From Planctomycetota bacterium (GTDB lineage: Bacteria; Planctomycetota; UBA8742; UBA2392): a stretch of DNA of 64,000 bases. The translations under genes and the position numbers were made by a program. Under the pieces are notes generated by a model. It searched no databases. It worked only from the letters and a program-made list of their open reading frames with translations, and was not told where the DNA came from. Positions within the stretch are counted from its first letter, which is position 1, and the number at the start of each line of letters is the position of its first letter. The stretch covers positions 124,001 through 188,000 of the forward strand of contig QEVF01000005.1 in assembly GCA_003576915.1 (NCBI GenBank), written 5' to 3'. Of this stretch, positions 40,248 to 48,300 are shown piece by piece.

Positions 40248-40297
40248 GCAGCGTCTTGTCGGCGCAATGGCGCGCCGCCCACGGAAAGGAGAAAGCC

Positions 40298-40357
40298 ATG
40301 TTCAAGTTGGTTCGCGGCGTTCTCCACGCGCAGTTCCCGTCGGGTTTCTGGCGCTGA
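40298..40357 (+). CDS. 19-codon leader peptide upstream of ABC exporter
   Basis: An ATG with an ideal AAGGAG site six bases upstream begins a 19-residue peptide, MFKLVRGVLHAQFPSGFWR, ending in TGA. It lies between the promoter and the two ABC exporter genes. Its stop codon sits in the left arm of an inverted repeat (40354-40389). This layout resembles ribosome-stalling leaders that induce multidrug exporters, such as the BmrB leader of bmrCD in Bacillus subtilis. A stalling sequence is not recognised, and translation is unproven. Confidence 0.55.
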   Translation: MFKLVRGVLHAQFPSGFWR

Positions 40358-40389
40358 TACTCCGCTTCGCGCCGCCTCATCCGTATCAG
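40354..40389 (+). promoter_or_regulatory. Inverted repeat at leader-peptide stop
   Basis: CTGATAC (40354-40360) pairs with GTATCAG (40383-40389) and overlaps the leader stop codon. A GC palindrome CCGGCGCGCCGG (40423-40434) lies just before the exporter ATG, where no Shine-Dalgarno is visible. These could form alternative structures controlling exporter translation or transcription. Confidence 0.45.
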
Positions 40390-40438
40390 TCCACTCTGAT
40401 TGCCACCGAGTCAACAGGCGCCCCGGCGCGCCGGCCCT

Positions 40439-42277
40439 ATGCTTCGCGATTTGTTCCATCTGCTTCGATACGTCAAGCCCTACTGGCGGCCTTACCTTTG
40501 GGGCACGCTCACACTCTTGATCGTGGACGCCCTGGATACCTTCGCGCCCAAGATCGTGATGTGGGCCGTGGACCATCTCGTGTTCGTCACCCAGGGTCAG
40601 GGCGGGCAGTCGGTGGGCAAGGTGGTGGACAGCCCCCTGACCTCCCTTTTGCCCGAAGGCTGGTTCGGCCCCGAAAGCTTCATGGGCGGCATGTGGTTTT
40701 ACGGCCTGTTCTTCGTTGTCACGGTGGCTGTGACGGGCTTCTTCCGCTACCACATGAGCATGCAGTACAGCCACGGTGCCGTAAACCTGACTCACGATCT
40801 GCGCGGCCGGTTCTTCAGCCACGTTCAGCGCCTGCCCGCCAAGTACCACGACAAAAGCAAGATCGGCGAGCTGATGACCCTGGCCACCAGCGACATGAAC
40901 GCCTGCCGCGAATTCTTCTGGGTGGGCGTGCTGATCGGCATCGACACCGCCTTCTACTTCACGATGGTGCCCATCTACATGGGCATGATCTCCTGGAAGC
41001 TGCTCTTGGCCAGCCTCTGCACCCTGCCGCTGATCCCCCTGATTGTCTGGCTCCTGACCAGCCGCGTCGAGAAGCGCTACGACGAGCTCCAGAAGCAGTA
41101 CGACCTGCTGGCCGAGCGCGCGCGGGAGAGTTACGCCGGGGCCAAGGTAATCAAGTCGTTCGCCCAGGAGGCCAGCGAGGTGAGAACCTTCGGCAAGCTG
41201 GCACGCGAGTATCAGCGCCGCGCCCTGAAGCTGGCCGCCCTCGACTCCCTGGAGCAGCCCCTGCTGGTGCTGCTGCTGGCTCTGGCGGACCTCGCGATGG
41301 TCATCTACGGCGGCTATCTGGTGATTTCGGGCGAGTTGAGCGTGGGCCAGTTCTCGGCCTTCTTCATGTACCTGATCAAGCTCTCCGGCCCCATGGTGGG
41401 CATGGGCTGGGTCGTGACGCTGTACCAACGCGCCAACGTCAGCATGAAGCGTATCGAGGAAGTGCTGAACACCCCGGCCGACATCGTGGATGCGCCGCGC
41501 CCGGCCAACGTCAGCAGGCTGCGGGGCGACATCGAGGCCCGGGGCCTCACATTCAGGTTCTTCGACAACGGCCCGGCCGCCCTGAGCGATGTCTCGCTCA
41601 GCGTCAAGGCCGGGCGCACTCTGGCCATCGTGGGCGCGGTGGGCAGCGGCAAGAGCACGCTGCTGAACCTGATCACGCGGCTGTATGACCCGCCCCCGGG
41701 CGCCCTGTTCATTGACGGCATTGACGTGCGCGAGATTCCCCTGGAGGTGCTGCGCACCCAGATCGGAGTCGTGCCCCAGGAGACCTTCCTGTTCAGTGAG
41801 ACCATCCTGCAGAACCTGGGCCTGGGGGTCCACGGCGCCAAGCCCGACCCGGAGTGGCTCAAGCAATGCGCGCGGCTGGCTCAGGTGGAGCCGGACATTC
41901 TCGCCTTTCCCAGGCAGTACGAGACCATGCTGGGCGAGAAGGGCGTCAACTTGTCCGGCGGCCAGAAGCAGCGCGTGGCCATTGCGCGCGCCGTGGCGCG
42001 CAGGCCGGCCATCCTGCTGCTGGACGACTGCCTCAGCGCCGTGGACACCCAGACGGAAGAGGCCATTCTGCGCGGCCTGAAGGAAGTCATGAAGGAGTGC
42101 ACGACCCTGATCGTCAGCCATCGCGTCAGCACGGTCGAGCACGCCGACGAGATCATCGTGCTGGGCGAAGGCCGGGTGACGGAGCGCGGCACGCACGAGG
42201 AACTGCTGGCCAAAGGCGGCTATTACGCGGACCTGCACAAGAAACAGCAGTTGGAGGCGGAGCTGAGTAACGCATGA
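40439..42277 (+). CDS. ABC exporter half-transporter, degenerate site partner
   Basis: A 612-residue ABC exporter with an N-terminal six-helix membrane domain and a C-terminal ATPase domain. Walker A is GAVGSGKST and the signature is LSGGQKQ. Walker B reads ILLLDDCLSAVD, so the catalytic Glu is Asp. This marks the degenerate side of heterodimeric exporters such as TM287/288, LmrCD and BmrCD. It overlaps its partner gene by four bases (ATGA). Multidrug or lipid export is likely; the substrate is unknown. The ATG at 40439 was chosen; the upstream open frame lies in the leader region. Confidence 0.9.
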   Translation: MLRDLFHLLRYVKPYWRPYLWGTLTLLIVDALDTFAPKIVMWAVDHLVFVTQGQGGQSVGKVVDSPLTSLLPEGWFGPESFMGGMWFYGLFFVVTVAVTGFFRYHMSMQYSHGAVNLTHDLRGRFFSHVQRLPAKYHDKSKIGELMTLATSDMNACREFFWVGVLIGIDTAFYFTMVPIYMGMISWKLLLASLCTLPLIPLIVWLLTSRVEKRYDELQKQYDLLAERARESYAGAKVIKSFAQEASEVRTFGKLAREYQRRALKLAALDSLEQPLLVLLLALADLAMVIYGGYLVISGELSVGQFSAFFMYLIKLSGPMVGMGWVVTLYQRANVSMKRIEEVLNTPADIVDAPRPANVSRLRGDIEARGLTFRFFDNGPAALSDVSLSVKAGRTLAIVGAVGSGKSTLLNLITRLYDPPPGALFIDGIDVREIPLEVLRTQIGVVPQETFLFSETILQNLGLGVHGAKPDPEWLKQCARLAQVEPDILAFPRQYETMLGEKGVNLSGGQKQRVAIARAVARRPAILLLDDCLSAVDTQTEEAILRGLKEVMKECTTLIVSHRVSTVEHADEIIVLGEGRVTERGTHEELLAKGGYYADLHKKQQLEAELSNA

Positions 42278-44358
42278 GCGACGACCAGTTCGAGGATGAT
42301 CTCCTCGAAGAGAGGATAAAGACCAGGACGTGGGACCCGGTGCTGCTGCGCCGGATGCTGCTCTATGCCCGTCGCTACTGGCCTATGGTGCTGGCAGGCA
42401 CCCTGCTGGTCATGGTCAGTTCGTTTCTGGCCGTCATGCCGCCGCTGTTCGTCGGCGCGCTCGTGGACATCGTGTTCAACACGGGCCAGAGCTGGCCGGG
42501 TGACATTGTTGCCGGCGCCGTGAGCCTGTTCACGCCCTGGTCCGCCCTTGAAATCCGGCAGTTGGAGGCTGCGGACAAGCTCGCCATTTTCGGCGCGCTG
42601 TTTCTGTCCCTGCGGGTGGGGACCTTCTTCATTGACTGGGGCAACGGCTACCTGCTGAACAATCTGGGCCAGAAAATCCTCTATGACATCCGCATGGAGC
42701 TGTTCAGCCACATGCATTCGCTGTCCCTGAACTTTTTCCATCGCAACCCCGTGGGCCGGCTGGTCAACCGCACCACCAACGACGTGGGTAGCCTGGAGAA
42801 GATGTTCAGCGTAGCGCTGGTCACGGTGCTCAAGGACCTCTTCATGCTCACGGGTATCGTGATCATGCTGTTCGTACTGGACGTCACCCTTGCGGCCATC
42901 GTGTTGAGCGTGATTCCCTTCATGGTCGTGGCCGCGCTGATCTTCCGCAAGTATTCGCGCGTGGCCTACCGCAAATGGTACGCCGCCCAGAGCCGCCTCA
43001 ACGCGTTCATGGCCGAGAGCATGAGCGGCGTGCGCGTGGTGCAGCTCTTCCACAAGGAGAAGCGAAACGACGAAGCCTACGATCAGATCGGCAGCGACTT
43101 CCGGCGCCACTTCCTCGTGCAGCGCAAGGCCTGGGCCTATTTCCGGCCCGCGGCCACCACGCTTTCGGCCTGCGGCATCGGCCTGGTGCTCTGGTTCTGC
43201 GGCAGCGCGGTGTTCCGCGGCCAGGGCCTGAGCACGGCGGCGGAACTGACGGCGGTAGGGGCCATTTCCGTGGGCGTGCTGGTCAGCTACCTGCAGTACG
43301 CGGAGCTGTTTTTCAACCCCATCCGCGACCTGACGGAAAAGATCGACGTCATCGTTGGCGCCATGACCAGCGGCGAGCGCATTTTCACGATCCTCGACGA
43401 AAAGCGCGAGATTGTGGACCGCGAGGGAGCCCAGGCCCCCGGGCGCTTCTCGGGCTCACTGACCTTTGACGACGTCCATTTCAGCTACAAGCCTCAGGAG
43501 CCCGTGCTGCGGGGCGTGAGTTTTGAGGTCAAGCCCGGCCAGAGCGTGGCCATTGTCGGCCACACCGGCGCGGGCAAAACCACGATCATCAACCTGATCT
43601 GCCGCTTCTACGACGTCAATGGCGGCCGCGTGCTCGTGGATGGCCGCGACGTGCGCGACTATACGCTGCAGGGACTAAGGCGGAACATCGCCGTCGTGCA
43701 CCAGGACGTGTTTCTGTTCGCGGGAACCATTTTTGACAACATCCGGCTGGGCGAGGAGAGCATCACGCTCGAGCAGGTGAAGGCGGCCTGCGAGTATGTC
43801 GGCGCGCACCGGTTCATCGAGAAGCTGCCCGGCGGCTACGACGCCAGGGTTGAGGAAGGCGGCAAGACATTCTCGGCGGGCGAGCGCCAGTTGCTCAGCT
43901 TTGCGCGTGCACTGGTCTTCAACCCCAGCATCCTGATTCTGGACGAGGCCACCAGCAGCATCGACACCCACACCGAAGAGATGATCCAGGCCGCCATGGT
44001 CAAGCTTACCCGCGGGCGCACCAGCGTGATCATCGCCCATCGCCTGAGCACCATCCAGCGCGCGGACAAGATCCTCGTCATGCACAAGGGCAAGCTCGCA
44101 GAACAGGGCAACCATCAGCAGTTGCTGGCCCTGCGCGGCATCTACCACCGGCTTTACCAGTTGCAGTATTCGGCCCTGGCCGACACGCCCAAGGATCAGC
44201 CCGCCGGTGACGGTGAAATTCCCCGCCCCGAAGGAACCAGCGCCGGAGCCATGCGGGCCTTTGCCGCGGTCACGCGCGGCAAGGCGGCCGATGCCGCGCA
44301 GCAGGTGGAAGCGGACCGGCGCGGCAGCAAGCGCAGCGCGCCGGTGCGCCCGGGCTAG
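42274..44358 (+). CDS. ABC exporter half-transporter, active partner
   Basis: A 694-residue ABC exporter, the second half of a heterodimer. A charged N-terminus precedes six helices. Walker A is GHTGAGKTT, Walker B is LILDEATSSID with a normal Glu. The signature reads FSAGERQ, not LSGGQ, so it would form the degenerate site with the partner's Walker motifs, as in TM288. A 70-residue polar tail follows the ATPase domain. Translation is coupled to the first half by an ATGA overlap. It ends by overlapping the stop of the convergent anti-sigma gene. Confidence 0.9.
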   Translation: MSDDQFEDDLLEERIKTRTWDPVLLRRMLLYARRYWPMVLAGTLLVMVSSFLAVMPPLFVGALVDIVFNTGQSWPGDIVAGAVSLFTPWSALEIRQLEAADKLAIFGALFLSLRVGTFFIDWGNGYLLNNLGQKILYDIRMELFSHMHSLSLNFFHRNPVGRLVNRTTNDVGSLEKMFSVALVTVLKDLFMLTGIVIMLFVLDVTLAAIVLSVIPFMVVAALIFRKYSRVAYRKWYAAQSRLNAFMAESMSGVRVVQLFHKEKRNDEAYDQIGSDFRRHFLVQRKAWAYFRPAATTLSACGIGLVLWFCGSAVFRGQGLSTAAELTAVGAISVGVLVSYLQYAELFFNPIRDLTEKIDVIVGAMTSGERIFTILDEKREIVDREGAQAPGRFSGSLTFDDVHFSYKPQEPVLRGVSFEVKPGQSVAIVGHTGAGKTTIINLICRFYDVNGGRVLVDGRDVRDYTLQGLRRNIAVVHQDVFLFAGTIFDNIRLGEESITLEQVKAACEYVGAHRFIEKLPGGYDARVEEGGKTFSAGERQLLSFARALVFNPSILILDEATSSIDTHTEEMIQAAMVKLTRGRTSVIIAHRLSTIQRADKILVMHKGKLAEQGNHQQLLALRGIYHRLYQLQYSALADTPKDQPAGDGEIPRPEGTSAGAMRAFAAVTRGKAADAAQQVEADRRGSKRSAPVRPG

Positions 44359-45821
44359 CGCTGCTGCTGGGGGCTGGTTTCCTGCCGCGACTCCTGCTGC
44401 ACGGCCATCTTGCGCAGGAAAATGCGGCGGCCTCCGGGCACTTCCTTGAGTGAAAGCGTCTCAAGCAGCTCTTTGAGCTGCGGATGCTGGCGGGCCAGCT
44501 CTTCGAAATCGGCGGCGCGCAGTTCAACCTTCTTGCCGTCCAGCTCCGCTTCACCCAGCACTTCCGCGGCCGTCACGCGCAGGGTGACGCGGGTCTTGCC
44601 GTCGACGATCTGCATGACGCCGTTGGAGTGTTCATATTCGCGCCCGTTGACGCTGACCTTGAGCACCACGTTTTCGGAAAGGTCGATGATCTTCTGGGCT
44701 GAATCAAGCTGCCTGCGCATGCGCTCAAGCTCATCCTCGAACTTCTTGCGTTCGCCCGGCAGCAGCCGCTCCACGAGGTCCATGACCTCCTCCAGCTCCG
44801 ATGAGCCGCCCTGGGCGCGCAGGCGTCGCATGCGGTCCAGCACCACCGTCTGCACCTCAAGGGTCTGCCCTGACACCACCCGGCTGGCCTCCAGGCGCTC
44901 CCAGCTTTCACCATAGGGCATGAACAGCACATCGCCGCTCTGGACATGGGTGCGCACCAGGGCGCGGCCCTTCTGCGGGCTGGGCAGGTCCTTGCCGCGC
45001 TGCCGGTAATTGGCGAACACGAAGGCGGGGTCGCATTCCAGGTCGAAGGTCGAGCCCGGCGTGGCCAGAATGTCGCCGGTGCCGGTCTGAACGGTAAGGC
45101 TGCGCCGCGGGTCCTTGACCGCGACGTTGGCGTCGCCGCGCAGCACGAAGATGGCGTACTGGCCGGGCGTGCCCGCATCAGGCACCAGCTTGAACATGGA
45201 ATCGGGAACGAACGAGAACCGGGCGTTGTCCAGTTCGCAGGCCACGGGGCCCGCGCCGGAACTCTGCACCCACACGTTGGCCGGAATCACCTTCGAACGC
45301 GTCCAGCGCGCGCTCTCCGGGTTGGCGTCGGGGTCCATGGCCACCATCACGCTGCCGTCCGTGACGCGGCCGCCGGCCTCCAGCCCGGGCAGGGAGGCCG
45401 CATCGGGGCTCTTCACGCTGCCGCCCCCCGGGGGCTCTCCGCCGGCCACGGTTGTGGGCTCAGTCTCGCCGTCAGGCAGCGCGACCGCCACGTAGTAAAC
45501 CCCCGCCGCCAGCAGCAGGGCCGCGGCGGCCTGAAGGGCCCATGATGCGGGCCGCAGCGAAATCAGCCTTCCGGGCCTCTGAACCTGCCCCGCCTTCTTG
45601 AGCTGCTGCAGCACGGCATCGAGCGCGCGGGATTCCGCGTCGCCGCCGCGCGTTTCTTCCAGCAGCACCTCGCGCACTTCGGCCTGTTCGGCCAACGCGA
45701 GATCGTAGGCGTCGCGACAGGGGGCGCAGAAGTGCACATGTTCCAGCAGCGACTCGCGCTCGGGGCTGGGCACCAGGCCATAGGCCAGAGCCGTGATGTC
45801 GTGGGGTTGCGGATGGTTCAT
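44355..45821 (-). CDS. Anti-sigma factor with FecR-like domain
   Basis: A 488-residue membrane protein. The cytosolic part has a zinc anti-sigma motif HVHFCAPC (HxxxCxxC, about 28-35). A membrane helix lies near 93-112 ('AAAALLLAAGVYYVAVAL'). The extracytoplasmic part carries a FecR-like beta domain ('FRLVPDAGTPGQYAIF' region, 'ATPGSTFDLEC') and a C-terminal domain with coiled-coil features ('DELERMRRQLDSAQKII'). It should hold the ECF sigma factor inactive until an envelope signal arrives. The sigma gene precedes it with a four-base overlap. Confidence 0.85.
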   Translation of the reverse strand: MNHPQPHDITALAYGLVPSPERESLLEHVHFCAPCRDAYDLALAEQAEVREVLLEETRGGDAESRALDAVLQQLKKAGQVQRPGRLISLRPASWALQAAAALLLAAGVYYVAVALPDGETEPTTVAGGEPPGGGSVKSPDAASLPGLEAGGRVTDGSVMVAMDPDANPESARWTRSKVIPANVWVQSSGAGPVACELDNARFSFVPDSMFKLVPDAGTPGQYAIFVLRGDANVAVKDPRRSLTVQTGTGDILATPGSTFDLECDPAFVFANYRQRGKDLPSPQKGRALVRTHVQSGDVLFMPYGESWERLEASRVVSGQTLEVQTVVLDRMRRLRAQGGSSELEEVMDLVERLLPGERKKFEDELERMRRQLDSAQKIIDLSENVVLKVSVNGREYEHSNGVMQIVDGKTRVTLRVTAAEVLGEAELDGKKVELRAADFEELARQHPQLKELLETLSLKEVPGGRRIFLRKMAVQQESRQETSPQQQR

Positions 45822-46375
45822 GGTTGCCTCGTGCTTCCCGTTGCTTCGTCCGGCTCCTGGCCCAGCTTGCGGCCCAGCTTCTCGCGCAGGGATTCCAGGG
45901 CGCGGTGCACCGTCACGCGCACCGAGGTCTCCGTCATGCCCTCCAGCGCGGCAATATCCTTGCTGTCCATCTGCCCGAAGAACCGCAGTTCCAGAATGCG
46001 GCGCGCCTTGTCCGGCATGCGTTCCAGTTCGCGCCGGATGTGGACCATGCGCTCTTCATGGGCGATGCGCTCCAGGGCCTCGCTCGTCGCACTGGGGGCC
46101 TCGCCGCCTTCGGGCAGTTCCTCCAGCGTCACGTGGCGGGCGCGGCTGCGGGCCACCTCCACGCACACGTTATGGGCGATGCCGAAGAGCCATTTGCGGG
46201 CGTCGCGGCTCTGGTCCAGGCTTCCCCAATATTTGTGAGCGCGCAAAAAGGTCTCCTGCAGGGCATCGTTGGCGTCGGCGTCACGGCCCAGGCGCCGGCG
46301 GCAATAGCCGTACAGCGCCCCGTGATGGAGCACCGCCAGCCGCGACAGCGCTTCGCCTGCTTCCTCTGCCGACAC
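45818..46375 (-). CDS. ECF-family RNA polymerase sigma factor
   Basis: A 185-residue sigma-70 factor with only regions 2 and 4. Region 2 shows 'DANDALQETFLRAHKYW' and 'DARKWLFGIAHNVCVEVARSRARH'. Region 4 shows 'PDKARRILELRFFGQMDSKDIA', then 'GMTETSVRVTVHRALESLREKL'. It is co-transcribed with its anti-sigma factor, with a four-base overlap. Its regulon is not visible here. A GTAACG...CGGTA pair upstream (about 46400-46428, overlapping the pterin dehydratase stop) could be a self-recognised promoter; this is speculative. Confidence 0.9.
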   Translation of the reverse strand: MSAEEAGEALSRLAVLHHGALYGYCRRRLGRDADANDALQETFLRAHKYWGSLDQSRDARKWLFGIAHNVCVEVARSRARHVTLEELPEGGEAPSATSEALERIAHEERMVHIRRELERMPDKARRILELRFFGQMDSKDIAALEGMTETSVRVTVHRALESLREKLGRKLGQEPDEATGSTRQP

Positions 46376-46428
46376 TCTTTGGCCCCCCGTCGGTCTTCAA
46401 TGCCTCTACCGCCCAAGCCCCTGGCGCG

Positions 46429-46731
46429 TTACGCAGGAACTGCGCCGGCCGCAGCCTCGATCAGGCGCGCCAGTTCGAAGTCCAGCCTTGTCAGGCCCTG
46501 AGCGTCATGGGTCGTCAGCTCGATTTCGACGCTGTTGTAAACGTTGCGCCAGTCGGGATGGTGGTCGAGCTTCTCGGCGGCCTGGGCGACTGAGGTCATG
46601 AACGCGAAGGCCTGCCTGAAGTCGGCGAACTTGAACCGGCGGAACAAGGAAGCGCCGCGCAGCTCCCAGTGGGGCAAAGCGGTCAAAGCGCTCTGAATTT
46701 CCGCGGGTGTGGCCCGGGCGGGTCGTTTCAT
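46429..46731 (-). CDS. phhB: Pterin-4a-carbinolamine dehydratase
   Basis: A 100-residue protein of the PCD/DCoH family, which dehydrates 4a-hydroxytetrahydropterin and recycles the pterin cofactor. The diagnostic core '[20 protein letters not shown]' with '[15 protein letters not shown]' is intact. The start '[16 protein letters not shown]' at 46731 gives the typical length. A TATTAT -10-like box lies close to the start. No aromatic amino acid hydroxylase is adjacent, so its physiological substrate is open. Confidence 0.9.
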   Translation of the reverse strand: MKRPARATPAEIQSALTALPHWELRGASLFRRFKFADFRQAFAFMTSVAQAAEKLDHHPDWRNVYNSVEIELTTHDAQGLTRLDFELARLIEAAAGAVPA

Positions 46732-46881
46732 GGCAAAGTCCGATAATACTTCAGTGAAACTTGAACGGTGGCCGATAATTGGCTTGGAAGTCTGGCCATG
46801 CCCCAAAGGGCGGCTCGTTGCAAAGCCATGACAGTAAAAACGATAGCCGGAGCAAGCCGCAGCTCCGGGCAATGAATTGGC

Positions 46882-46910
46882 TTGTCGGGAGCGGCTTGGG
46901 GTGGTTTACT
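46882..46910 (+). promoter_or_regulatory. Candidate promoter of coiled-coil gene
   Basis: TTGTCG (46882-46887) and TTTACT (46905-46910) are 17 bases apart, about 70 bases before the ATG at 46984. The intergenic region also holds the start of the divergent pterin dehydratase gene. Confidence 0.4.
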
Positions 46911-46983
46911 TCACCGAACAGTCCAAAACCATTTCGCCGCGACCGGTGCATGCGCCAAAGCGGTGGCCCTTCCAGCGTGAACT

Positions 46984-48198
46984 ATGGCTGAGACTGCGCA
47001 AAATCCCGTCGATTACGCGAGCCTGATCAAGAATCAGACGCGGCAGATCGACATTGACGCCTTCAAAGAGCGCGGCCTCAAGAAGGTCAACGTCATCAAC
47101 GCCAAGAAGATCAATGAACTGATCTCTCAGGCGGTCACGAACATCATCGGCAAGATGGAGGGGTCGGGCGTTGATATCGCCCACATCAAGGAAGACAAGC
47201 AGCAGATCGTTCAGGACTCCATGGAGGAGTTCAAGCGCCTCTTTGCCGAGCAGAAGAAAGAGCAGGAAGGGCAGAACAAGCTGCAGGAGGAGCTGGCGGC
47301 CCTGCGCGAGCAGTTGACGCAGCGCAACGAGAGCCAGGCGGTGGTGGCCACCTCCCAGGTCTCGGACGAGATCGCCGAGCTCAAGGCCTTCATGATGAAC
47401 CAGGCGGCGCGCGCCCAGAGCGAGCAAATGACCCGCCAGGCCATGCTGGAACAGCAGCAGGAGTTCCTGAACGACCGTTTCTCTGAGTTGCGTGAAACTC
47501 TGGCGGCCCAGGGCAGCGTGGTCTCGCAGGTTTCGGCTTCCGCCAAGCTGGATGACGACACCCAGGCCGCCATCAAGGAAATGGCCTCCCAGCTCAAGCA
47601 GCTCGTTCAAATCTCGCGTAACACGGAAAAGGCCGTCACCGAGCAGAACGAGACCATCAACGACAAGCTGGGCGAGTTGCGGGAAGCCCTGGTGGGCACG
47701 GCCGGCGCCGAGCTGGCGGTGGCTGAAGTCGGCGGCACGGCCATCAAGAGCGTGCGGCAGATGATGTCGGACATGCAGGCCCACCTGGACAAGCGGAACG
47801 GACAGGACGAGCTGATCGCCACCATCAAGAGCGAGCTTTCGGGGCTTCGCGAAGAACTCAAGGACAAGCTGGTGGCCGCGGCCGACATCAAGGCCAGCGG
47901 CGGCGGCGGCGGAACGGCCAGCCCCGAAATGATGCAGGCCATGCGCGAGATGCAGGAGAAGATGTTCAGCGAACTCGCGGCGGCCGGCCTCATGAAGAAG
48001 CAGGTCAGTGCCAGCGAAGCCGTCGAGGTCTCCAACGTCATGGTCAATGCCGCGTTCAAGGGCATGGACGAAGTCGAGGTCAACCTCGGCAACATGGAAA
48101 AAGACCGCAAAGTGGACAAGGGCGCCGGTGTCGCCGCCAAGAAGGGCCTGGATGCCCTCAAGAAACTCAAGGGTGGCGGGCCCAAACCGGGCGCCTGA
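46984..48198 (+). CDS. Coiled-coil protein with Gly linker, cytosolic
   Basis: A 404-residue protein with no signal or membrane helix. The N-terminus 'IDIDAFKERGLKKVNVINAK' is followed by a small helical domain, then long coiled-coil segments (about 75-205 and 215-300). A GGGGG linker near 305 leads to a helical region and a Lys/Gly-rich end. The start, helices and poly-Gly linker resemble the design of the protein next to the actin-like gene at 7761. Function unknown; it may be a structural or filament-associated protein. A good terminator follows. Confidence 0.7.
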   Translation: MAETAQNPVDYASLIKNQTRQIDIDAFKERGLKKVNVINAKKINELISQAVTNIIGKMEGSGVDIAHIKEDKQQIVQDSMEEFKRLFAEQKKEQEGQNKLQEELAALREQLTQRNESQAVVATSQVSDEIAELKAFMMNQAARAQSEQMTRQAMLEQQQEFLNDRFSELRETLAAQGSVVSQVSASAKLDDDTQAAIKEMASQLKQLVQISRNTEKAVTEQNETINDKLGELREALVGTAGAELAVAEVGGTAIKSVRQMMSDMQAHLDKRNGQDELIATIKSELSGLREELKDKLVAAADIKASGGGGGTASPEMMQAMREMQEKMFSELAAAGLMKKQVSASEAVEVSNVMVNAAFKGMDEVEVNLGNMEKDRKVDKGAGVAAKKGLDALKKLKGGGPKPGA

Positions 48199-48212
48199 CC
48201 CAAGCCTTCCCT

Positions 48213-48236
48213 CCGGCGCCGCAAGGCGCCGGTTTT
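48213..48236 (+). terminator. Rho-independent terminator after coiled-coil gene
   Basis: A perfect 8-bp stem (48213-48220 with 48225-48232), tetraloop gcaa, and four T residues at 48233-48236. It lies 14 bases after the stop and before the serpin gene. Confidence 0.9.
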
Positions 48237-48300
48237 CACTTTCAGGAAACCTGGCGTCCGGGCTTGCGTCCAATACTGCAGCCCATTGTCAGGAGACTCC

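Noticed and set aside
40241-42238. 665-codon frame antisense to the first ABC exporter gene
   Set aside because: The ABC exporter has Walker A, signature and Walker B motifs; the antisense frame is His/Gln-rich shadow.
46906-48273. 455-codon minus-strand frame over the coiled-coil gene
   Set aside because: Leu/His/Gly-rich shadow of the plus-strand coiled coil, which has normal composition and a terminator behind it.
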